A stretch of 5,264 nucleotides of DNA from Afipia sp. (GTDB lineage: Bacteria; Pseudomonadota; Alphaproteobacteria; Rhizobiales; Xanthobacteraceae). The first letter of the stretch is position 1. Each line of letters starts with the position of its first letter. Of the stretch, positions 1-4,849 are shown piece after piece. The position numbers and the translations under genes are program-made. The stretch covers positions 1-5,264 of the forward strand of contig JAPLPA010000165.1 in assembly GCA_026400415.1 (NCBI GenBank), read 5' to 3'. Below the pieces are notes generated by a model. That model did no database searches. It was given only the letters and a program-made list of their open reading frames with translations, and was not told the origin of the DNA.

Positions 1-188
1 CGACCATTCGCAACGCCACCAGAATCCTGGTGTTCGACAAGGGCATGGTCATCGAAAGCGGCACGTTCGACGAACTCGTTGCGCAGGGCGGATATTTTGC
101 ACGGCTCGCCAAGGCGCAATTCATGGTGCAGGAAAATGCCAAGCAGCAGATTCCTGCGCCTGCATTGTCGCCGGAAACGAAGCCCTGA
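1..188 (+). CDS. ABC transporter ATP-binding/permease protein, C-terminal end (partial; glucan-exporter-like)
   Basis: Only the last 61 residues are present; the frame is open from base 3 and ends at TGA 186-188. The visible start, TIRNATRILVFDKG, followed by VIESGTFDELVAQGGYFARL, is the classic stretch just after the H-loop of an exporter-type ABC ATPase (family pattern: HRLST, then a D-strand, G-x-x-x-E-x-G-T, and a final G-x-Y-x-x-L helix). The H-loop histidine itself, and the Walker A, signature and Walker B motifs, would lie upstream of the window. After about residue 44 the sequence is a short polar, proline-containing tail (ending SPETKP). Family knowledge: such proteins are usually half-transporters with an N-terminal six-helix membrane domain, dimerising in the inner membrane to export lipids, glucans or drugs. 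A cyclic beta-1,2-glucan exporter (NdvA/ChvA class) is my best guess from the tail and from the envelope-related neighbours. The ABC identity is firm; the substrate is inference. Confidence 0.85.
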   Translation, partial: TIRNATRILVFDKGMVIESGTFDELVAQGGYFARLAKAQFMVQENAKQQIPAPALSPETKP

Positions 189-197
189 CCCGATCAA

Positions 198-232
198 CAT
201 GTGGGCATTGCCGGATTTTGGCCCATTTCATG
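198..232 (+). terminator. Possible hairpin terminator after the ABC transporter gene
   Basis: CATG-TGGGC (198-206) pairs with GCCCA (221-225) and, across a three-base bulge (TTT, 226-228), with CATG (229-232). The loop is about 14 bases. It starts ten bases after the stop codon, which is a sensible place for transcript termination. There is no run of T after the stem, so it is a weak candidate for a factor-independent terminator and may only be a 3'-end stabilising structure. Confidence 0.3.
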
Positions 233-355
233 CTTGAATGATCCCAAAAGTGACTATTCCGCATCGCCGCAAACGGATAAACAGTCGCGGCGCTCCGTAG
301 CTCAAACGCATGGTCTGTCCACGTCATGATTTCCGTCGCCCCGATTTGCACGATT

Positions 356-360
356 GGAAG
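356..360 (+). promoter_or_regulatory. Ribosome binding site that decides the GTG start of the carboxypeptidase
   Basis: GGAAG at 356-360 sits six bases before GTG 367-369. The in-frame ATG at 310 has no purine-rich Shine-Dalgarno sequence in the preceding 15 bases (upstream is CGTAGCTCAAACGC). Starting at 367 also places a short Arg-Arg n-region directly before the hydrophobic core of the signal peptide, as expected for a secreted protein. Confidence 0.6.
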
Positions 361-366
361 CTGACC

Positions 367-1830
367 GTGGCTCTGCGTCGTTTCGTAAGTGCAAGTATTG
401 CCGCGTTGACGCTGATATGCGCCGCCCAGTCTGCGCGTGCCGAAGCGATACTCGTGATCGAGGCCGACACCGGTAAAGTGTTGCAGGCCGAAAACGCGAC
501 CTATCCGTGGTATCCGGCGTCCGTCACAAAAATCATGACCGCCTATGTGGCGTTGAAAGCGGTGAAGGAAGGCCGCCTCACGCTCGACTCGCTGTTCACG
601 GTGTCACCGGCTGCAGCCGCTCAGTCGCCCTCGAAGATGGGCTTCAAGCCAGGAACGCAGGTTACGCTCGATAACGCGCTCAAGATGATGATGGTGAAAT
701 CCGCCAATGACATCGCCGTCGTGATCGCCGAGGGCGTTGGCGGCTCGATCGACGGCTTCTCCGCCGAGATGAACAAAAATGCGCAGCGCCTCGGCATGAC
801 GCAGACGTCTTACGTCAATCCGAACGGGCTTCCTGCCGAGGGACAGATCACATCGGCGCGCGACCTCGGGATTCTGGCGCGCGCAGTGTTCAAGGATTTG
901 CCGGAGTACGAATATTTCATGCATCTGCCCGGCATCAAATTCGGCCGCAAGACCACGATGAATTTCAACAAGCTGATCGGCCGCTATCCCGGCGCCGACG
1001 GCATGAAGACCGGATTCATCTGCGCCTCCGGATTCAATCTCGTCGCATCCGCCACGCGCGGCAATAAGCGGCTGATTGCCATCGTGCTCGGCGCGCAATC
1101 CTCCGCGCAGCGCGCCGCCAAGGCCGCGCAATTGCTGGAGCGCGGATTCAGCAACAACAAGCTCGCATGGCTTAAACCGTCGCTCGGCACTGTGGACTCG
1201 CTGGCACCTATTGACGCCTCGCCGCCCGATCTACGCGACCAGATGTGTGGACCAAAACGCAAGCGTCCGGCGGCCGAAGATGAAGAAGACGATGTCGAGA
1301 TCGCAACCGGCGCTGAGACCAGCGACGGCAACCCGTCGATGTATGCGGCAGGCGTGCAGCCACCGACCATGAAGACATCCGAATTGCTGGCCGGTGCAGG
1401 CACATCTGCGCCGCCAATCATCGTCTATACTGGACCGACGCGAACGGGTGCAGCTATTGCGGCGGCAGATGCAGCCGAAACTGAAGCACAGGCAGCAAAG
1501 GGAAAAGGCAAAAAGAGCAAGAAGCCTCAGGTCGCAGCTGTGAAGCCCGACGCAAAGCCGGAAAAGAAAAAAGACGCCAAGAAGGATGAGAAGCCCGCGG
1601 CAAAGCCCGATGCCAAGAGTGACACCAAGACAGCGGCCAAGCCCGCTCCAAAATCGGATTCAAAGCCTGAGCCGAAGCCGATCGCCAATTCCGCCAAGCC
1701 GCTATCTGGCGACCTGAAGCCTGCCGCCAAACCGGCGCCTAAGTCTTCTGACGCCAAGCCCTCTGACGCTGCAAAAAGCAGCAGCAAACCTGCGGCCGAG
1801 AAGAAATCCGACACGCCGCCGCGTAGCTGA
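367..1830 (+). CDS. D-alanyl-D-alanine carboxypeptidase (low-molecular-mass penicillin-binding protein, peptidase S11) with Lys/Pro/Ala-rich C-terminal tail
   Basis: This enzyme removes the terminal D-Ala from peptidoglycan pentapeptides in the periplasm. Numbered from GTG 367, residues 1-25 form a signal peptide (ALRRF, then a hydrophobic stretch ending AAQSARA, probable cleavage before EAILVIEADTG). All three serine acyl-enzyme motifs of the family are visible: S52-V-T-K55 (nucleophile Ser52), S112-A-N114 and K214-T-G216. The catalytic domain ends near residue 270. Beyond it there is a basic then acidic patch (KRKRP followed by AEDEEDDVE, about 297-311), a linker, and a tail from about residue 378 made almost only of Lys, Pro, Ala, Ser and Asp. 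The protein is 487 residues, roughly 90 more than E. coli PBP5/PBP6-type enzymes. I recognise neither the PBP5 C-terminal beta domain with its amphipathic anchor nor a SPOR domain. An ATG at 310 would add 19 residues, but the Shine-Dalgarno sequence and signal peptide favour 367. dacC/dacF-like naming is possible; I assign no symbol. Its position after an exporter and before a flippase gene fits an envelope neighbourhood. Confidence 0.95.
   Translation: MALRRFVSASIAALTLICAAQSARAEAILVIEADTGKVLQAENATYPWYPASVTKIMTAYVALKAVKEGRLTLDSLFTVSPAAAAQSPSKMGFKPGTQVTLDNALKMMMVKSANDIAVVIAEGVGGSIDGFSAEMNKNAQRLGMTQTSYVNPNGLPAEGQITSARDLGILARAVFKDLPEYEYFMHLPGIKFGRKTTMNFNKLIGRYPGADGMKTGFICASGFNLVASATRGNKRLIAIVLGAQSSAQRAAKAAQLLERGFSNNKLAWLKPSLGTVDSLAPIDASPPDLRDQMCGPKRKRPAAEDEEDDVEIATGAETSDGNPSMYAAGVQPPTMKTSELLAGAGTSAPPIIVYTGPTRTGAAIAAADAAETEAQAAKGKGKKSKKPQVAAVKPDAKPEKKKDAKKDEKPAAKPDAKSDTKTAAKPAPKSDSKPEPKPIANSAKPLSGDLKPAAKPAPKSSDAKPSDAAKSSSKPAAEKKSDTPPRS
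1498..1827 (+). repeat. Low-complexity, degenerate AKP/PAPKS repeat coding for the carboxypeptidase tail
   Basis: About 110 codons encode an irregular series of short units such as AKPDAK, AAKPAPKS, SKPEPKP and SDAKPSD, strongly positive and proline-rich, predicted to be extended and disordered. The unit AAKPAPKS occurs twice (1633-1656 and 1723-1746) with seven of eight codons differing only at the third base. This is therefore a protein-level repeat and not a recent DNA duplication. The frame stays open throughout, and the open frames on the opposite strand here are by-products of this composition. Confidence 0.85.
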
Positions 1831-1852
1831 TCGCCGCGCATTATTGTGCTTT

Positions 1853-1949
1853 GCGGAAACACCGCGAACCGCCGCCTTTCCGCGTGCCGCAATATGCGGC
1901 GTTACCGCGCACAGGCTTGCTAAGCCTCCGGCTTCGCTCAATACTTGAG
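1853..1949 (+). other. Intergenic region with a series of small stem-loops between the carboxypeptidase gene and fadD
   Basis: The 184-base gap holds no gene but several inverted repeats in a row: GCGGAAA (1853-1859) with TTTCCGC (1877-1883), loop 17; GCCGCA (1886-1891) with TGCGGC (1895-1900), loop ATA; AGGCTT (1913-1918) with AAGCCT (1922-1927), loop GCT; and CTCAA (1937-1941) with TTGAG (1945-1949), loop TAC. A further CCCCA/TGGGG pair (1963-1967, 1978-1982) lies closer to fadD. No run of T follows any of them. They could end the upstream transcript, fold in the leader of fadD mRNA, or mark protein-binding dyads; the sequence alone does not decide. Confidence 0.4.
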
Positions 1950-2001
1950 GGCAATCGAGGCACCCCATCGCGAGAACTGGGGGCCATCAGGAACTAACAT
2001 T

Positions 2002-2008
2002 GAGGGGA
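2002..2008 (+). promoter_or_regulatory. Strong ribosome binding site of fadD
   Basis: GAGGGGA at 2002-2008 lies six bases before ATG 2015. This fixes the start there and argues against the in-frame TTG at 2000, which overlaps the ribosome binding site itself. Confidence 0.85.
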
Positions 2009-2014
2009 AACATC

Positions 2015-3712
2015 ATGGAACGCATCTGGCTCAAGCAATATCCGGCCGGCGTGCCTCACGACATCGACGCTTCGATCTATCCGTCGCTGGTCGAGTTGCT
2101 GGAGGAGAGCTTCAAGAAATTTGCCGATCGCAAATCGTTCATCTGCATGGACAAGTCGATCACCTATCGTGACCTCGATGAAATGTCGTCTGCCATAGGC
2201 GCCTACCTGCAGAGCAAGGGTCTCAAGAAAGGCGCGCGCGTCGCCATCATGATGCCGAACGTGCTGCAGAACCCGGTGGCATCGGCGGCAATCCTGCGCG
2301 CAGGCTACACGGTGGTGAACGTCAATCCGCTCTACACGCCGCGCGAACTTGAACATCAGCTAAAGGATTCCGGAGCGGAAGCGATCATCCTGCTGGAAAA
2401 TTTCGCCACCACGCTCGAGAAGGTGATCGCGAAGACCAACGTCAAGCACGTCATCATGGGCTCGATGGGCGATCTGCTCGGCTTCAAGGGGCACATCGTC
2501 AATTTTGTCGTGCGCAAAGTAAAGAAGATGGTGCCGGCATTCTCTATCCCGAGTGCCGTTTCTTTCAATGACGCGTTGGCAGCCGGCCGCAAGATGACGC
2601 TGAACAAGCCGAAGCTGAATGGCGACGATGTTGCCTTCCTGCAATATACCGGCGGCACCACCGGCGTCTCGAAGGGCGCAACGCTGCTTCATCGAAACAT
2701 TCTCGCCAACGTGCTGCAGAACGATGCGTGGCTGCAACCGGCGCTGAAAAAGCCGCCGCATGTGGAAGCGCTGTTCATCGTCTGCGCGCTTCCGCTCTAT
2801 CATATCTTCGCGCTGACGGCCTGCTTCCTGCTCGCGGTGCGCGCCGGTGGCGTGAACCTTCTCATCCCGAACCCGCGTGACATGGCGGGCTTCGTCAAGG
2901 AATTGAAGAAGTATCAGGTCAACTCCTTCCCTGCCGTGAATACGCTTTACAATGGATTGCTGCATACACCGGGCTTCTCCGAGCTGGATTTCTCCAAACT
3001 CAAGAGCTGCTTCGGCGGCGGCATGGCAGTGCAAAAGCCAGTCGCCGACAAATGGACACAAGTGACGGGCGTGGCGCTCTCCGAAGGCTACGGTCTTTCG
3101 GAAACCTCGCCAACGCTGACATGTAATCCGGCGGACACCGACAAGTTCTCCGGTTCGATCGGCATTCCTGTGCCTTCAACATGGCTCTCGATTCGCGACG
3201 ATGACGGCAAGGAAGTGCCACTCGGTGAGGCCGGCGAAATCTGCGCCAAGGGTCCGCAGGTGATGGCGGGCTATTGGCAGCGTCCGGAAGAGACTGCGAA
3301 AGTCATGACCAGCGACGGTTACTTCCGCACCGGCGACATCGGTATTATGTCGCCCGATGGCTATACCAAAATCGTCGACCGCAAGAAGGACATGATCCTC
3401 GTCTCCGGCTTCAACGTCTATCCGAACGAGGTCGAGGAAGTGATCGCAAGTCATCCGGGCGTTCTCGAATGTGCCGTGATCGGTGTGGCGGATGCGAAGT
3501 CAGGCGAAGCCGTCAAGGCATTCGTCGTGAAGAAGGATCCGAACCTCACATCGCAGGACGTCATCGCCTTCGCGCAGAAAGAATTGACCGGCTACAAGGT
3601 ACCAAAGTTGGTCGAATTCCGAGCCGATCTGCCGAAGACCAATGTCGGCAAGATTCTTCGCCGCGAATTGCGCGATGAAAAACCGAAAGCTGCGGCGGCT
3701 GCCGCAAGCTAG
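2015..3712 (+). CDS. fadD: Long-chain fatty acid--CoA ligase (acyl-CoA synthetase)
   Basis: The enzyme converts a fatty acid, ATP and CoA to acyl-CoA, AMP and pyrophosphate through an acyl-adenylate. It works at the cytoplasmic face of the inner membrane and feeds beta-oxidation or lipid synthesis. Its 565 residues match E. coli FadD in length. The adenylate-forming signatures appear in order: the phosphate-binding loop YTGGTTGVSKGA (211-222), ALPLYHIFALT (258-268), YGLSETSP (359-366), GYFRTGD with Asp441 (435-441), the hinge and fatty-acyl-CoA-synthetase signature region DRKKDMILVSGFNVYPNEVE (455-474), and the catalytic lysine in PKTNVGKILRREL (Lys546). The N-terminus MERIWLKQYPAGVP is typical of the family. 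The protein ends with an Ala-rich tail (KAAAAAAS). The gene stands alone, with a structured 184-base gap before it and a strong palindrome 24 bases after the stop, so it is probably its own transcription unit. I see no recognisable fatty-acid regulator operator. General function is secure; chain-length preference cannot be read. Confidence 0.97.
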   Translation: MERIWLKQYPAGVPHDIDASIYPSLVELLEESFKKFADRKSFICMDKSITYRDLDEMSSAIGAYLQSKGLKKGARVAIMMPNVLQNPVASAAILRAGYTVVNVNPLYTPRELEHQLKDSGAEAIILLENFATTLEKVIAKTNVKHVIMGSMGDLLGFKGHIVNFVVRKVKKMVPAFSIPSAVSFNDALAAGRKMTLNKPKLNGDDVAFLQYTGGTTGVSKGATLLHRNILANVLQNDAWLQPALKKPPHVEALFIVCALPLYHIFALTACFLLAVRAGGVNLLIPNPRDMAGFVKELKKYQVNSFPAVNTLYNGLLHTPGFSELDFSKLKSCFGGGMAVQKPVADKWTQVTGVALSEGYGLSETSPTLTCNPADTDKFSGSIGIPVPSTWLSIRDDDGKEVPLGEAGEICAKGPQVMAGYWQRPEETAKVMTSDGYFRTGDIGIMSPDGYTKIVDRKKDMILVSGFNVYPNEVEEVIASHPGVLECAVIGVADAKSGEAVKAFVVKKDPNLTSQDVIAFAQKELTGYKVPKLVEFRADLPKTNVGKILRRELRDEKPKAAAAAAS

Positions 3713-3736
3713 ATTTTTCACCTCAACCAAGATTCA

Positions 3737-3761
3737 CATGGCCGGGCTTGTCCCGGCCATG
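3737..3761. repeat. Perfect 10-bp-arm palindrome after fadD (intergenic repeat / terminator-like hairpin)
   Basis: CATGGCCGGG (3737-3746) and CCCGGCCATG (3752-3761) are exact reverse complements around the five-base loop CTTGT. The hairpin is very GC-rich and stable, 24 bases past the fadD stop. It is followed by ATGATTCTGG, not a T run, so it is not a textbook factor-independent terminator, though it may block 3' exonucleases or pause transcription on both strands. From memory, closely similar palindromes recur between genes in Bradyrhizobium-like genomes, so it is probably one copy of a dispersed REP-like family. That part is recollection and not shown by this window, which holds only one copy. 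Confidence 0.8.
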
Positions 3762-3798
3762 ATGATTCTGGTGAGTTCAACGCCACGTACTCAATCCC

Positions 3799-3814
3799 GA
3801 TATTCAGGAATATC
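3799..3814. promoter_or_regulatory. AT-rich 7-bp-arm dyad overlapping the ribosome binding site of the small membrane protein
   Basis: GATATTC (3799-3805) and GAATATC (3808-3814) are exact reverse complements separated by AG. Read as RNA, a six-pair stem would present CAGG in the loop, and the candidate Shine-Dalgarno sequence AGGAA (3806-3810) lies inside the structure, 11 bases before GTG 3822. As DNA it resembles a compact operator for a dimeric regulator. Both roles are inference. Confidence 0.4.
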
Positions 3815-3821
3815 CCGCGCC

Positions 3822-4199
3822 GTGAAGACGATCACTCTGCTTGCCGTGATGGCTACGCTGCTATTCGATGTGTTGGGGACCAAGTCGAGTGTCGGCGGCC
3901 CGATGACGGAACTGCTGATCGGCTTTCTCACGATGTGGTCTGTGGGAATTTACGAAGCCTGGTCGGAAAAGCGCGGGCCGCTTGGATGGGCCCTCAGCGT
4001 TTTTGTCGCGTTCATTGGCGGTTTCATCGGGATCAGCCTGTTCGGCATGGTGCTCGAAAGAATCATGACGCTCGTTCATTTCGAAGGTGTCCTTGCGACC
4101 TCGAACCATCCGTTGCGATATATTGCAATGGTCGGCATGCCTATCTTCACAGTGCTCGGCGCGTGGCTACCGCTCAAACTCATCAATCGGCTCCGATAA
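3822..4199 (+). CDS. Small four-helix inner-membrane protein of unknown function
   Basis: I do not recognise a family. From GTG 3822 the product is 125 residues with four hydrophobic segments: about 3-19 (TITLLAVMATLLFDVLG), 28-47, 55-82 (glycine-rich, FIGGFIGISLFG) and 100-121 (IAMVGMPIFTVLGAWLPLKL). Short polar connections include YEAWSEKRGPLG after helix 2 and HFEGVLATSNHPLR before helix 4; the C-terminus NRLR is basic. The frame is open back into the end of fadD (first ATG 3642), but that extension would run through the 3737-3761 palindrome and encode a polar, Arg-rich, unlikely N-terminus, so I prefer a downstream start. GTG 3822 has AGGAA 11 bases ahead; ATG 3849 is an alternative that would cut into helix 1. 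It is followed four bases after its stop by the DUF924 gene, so the two are probably co-transcribed. Confidence is good that it is a real membrane protein, lower for the start. Confidence 0.65.
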   Translation: MKTITLLAVMATLLFDVLGTKSSVGGPMTELLIGFLTMWSVGIYEAWSEKRGPLGWALSVFVAFIGGFIGISLFGMVLERIMTLVHFEGVLATSNHPLRYIAMVGMPIFTVLGAWLPLKLINRLR

Positions 4200-4203
4200 A
4201 TTC

Positions 4204-4755
4204 ATGATCGCATCCCTCTCTACTCCCGCCGACATCCTCTCGTTCTGGCGTCACGCCGGATACGAGCGCTGGTATGGCAAGGACGACGCGTTCGACACGG
4301 TGTTGCGCACGCGCTTTCAGGTCACATGGGAAGCGGCGCGCGCGGGCAAGCTCGCGTCGTGGCAAACATCGGACGACGGCGCGCTGGCGCTAGTGATCGT
4401 GCTTGATCAGTTCCCACGCAACATGTTTCGCGGCGATCCGAAGATGTTTTCGACCGATGCGATGGCATTGGAAGTAACCCAAGCCGCGATCGCGCAGGGC
4501 CGCGACAAGCGCGCTGACAAAGTATTGCGGTCCTTTTTCTATCTGCCGTTCGAACATTCGGAATCGATGGACATTCAGGAACGCAGCATTGCGCTCTATA
4601 CCGAATTCGGCGACGCGGACGGCCTCAAATGGGCAAATGCACACGCCGACATCATTCGCAAGTTCGGCCGTTTTCCCCATCGGAACGCAACGCTCGGTCG
4701 CACGACGACGCCTGAAGAAAAAGCGTTTCTCGATGCCGGCGGCTTTGCGGGCTAA
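4204..4755 (+). CDS. DUF924 family protein
   Basis: The 183-residue product carries the hallmarks of the DUF924 family across its full length: N-terminal ADILSFWRHAGYERWYGKDD (9-28), AFDTVLRTRF (29-38), LVIVLDQFPRNMFRG (63-77), the tyrosine/leucine-rich SFFYLPFEHSES (110-121) with DIQERS (123-128), and ADIIRKFGRFPHRN followed by LGRTTTPEEKAFL (148-175). These conserved His, Glu, Asp and Arg residues are typical of the family, whose members are small helical, TPR-like soluble proteins without an agreed biochemical function. No signal peptide is present, so a cytoplasmic location is inferred. ATG 4204 is preferred: it is four bases after the TAA of the membrane-protein gene and agrees with the usual N-terminus; the upstream extension of the frame is in the coding region of that gene. 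There is no clear Shine-Dalgarno sequence, which suggests translational coupling to the upstream gene. Family assignment is confident; function is unknown. Confidence 0.93.
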   Translation: MIASLSTPADILSFWRHAGYERWYGKDDAFDTVLRTRFQVTWEAARAGKLASWQTSDDGALALVIVLDQFPRNMFRGDPKMFSTDAMALEVTQAAIAQGRDKRADKVLRSFFYLPFEHSESMDIQERSIALYTEFGDADGLKWANAHADIIRKFGRFPHRNATLGRTTTPEEKAFLDAGGFAG

Positions 4756-4811
4756 GGCCGATACCGTCCACCCAACCAATTCTTAACGAATCCTTGCTAA
4801 GGCCAAATCCT

Positions 4812-4836
4812 GCCGCACCGAGCGGCTTGATTGTTT
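4812..4836 (+). terminator. Possible factor-independent terminator after the DUF924 gene
   Basis: GCCGC (4812-4816) pairs with GCGGC (4822-4826) around ACCGA, followed directly by the T-rich TTGATTGTTT (4827-4836). Stem plus T-rich tail suits a weak intrinsic terminator 56 bases after the stop of the DUF924 gene. The stem is only five pairs, and it lies close to the next start (14 bases before ATG 4850), so it could equally sit in the leader of the flippase mRNA. Confidence 0.35.
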
Positions 4837-4849
4837 GGGCACTTACTTC

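Noticed and set aside
265..292. CGCCGC/GCGGCG inverted repeat before the carboxypeptidase gene
   Set aside because: Six-base GC arms with a 16-base loop are easily found by chance at this base composition and nothing else marks it as functional.
289..360. tRNA-like D-arm wording (GTAGCTCAAACGCATGG) before the carboxypeptidase gene
   Set aside because: No T-arm GGTTCGAATC-like segment, anticodon arm or acceptor pairing can be found in the following 70 bases.
1527..1892. 121-codon open frame on the minus strand opposite the carboxypeptidase tail
   Set aside because: Its product is a Gly/Ala/Ser/Phe-rich reverse image of the K/P/A codons, with no recognisable domain; long antisense frames are expected opposite such biased sequence.
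2000..2014. TTG start for fadD
   Set aside because: TTG 2000 overlaps the GAGGGGA ribosome binding site that serves ATG 2015, and family N-termini match MERIWLKQYP.
2360..3061. 233-codon open frame on the minus strand inside fadD
   Set aside because: The opposite strand carries an intact FadD with all motifs; the antisense product is His/Arg-rich with no family features, typical of a high-GC shadow frame.
3642..3821. Upstream extension of the small membrane protein into the end of fadD
   Set aside because: The extension would overlap fadD, read through the perfect palindrome at 3737-3761 and add a polar, Arg-rich segment unlike the rest of the protein.
4087..4203. Upstream extension of the DUF924 frame
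   Set aside because: It lies wholly inside the membrane-protein gene in another frame and its residues do not resemble the DUF924 N-terminus, which begins properly at 4204.
4783..4797. CtrA-box-like TTAAC before the flippase gene
   Set aside because: The second half-site at the right spacing reads TTGC rather than TTAA, so the full TTAA-N7-TTAA pattern is not met.
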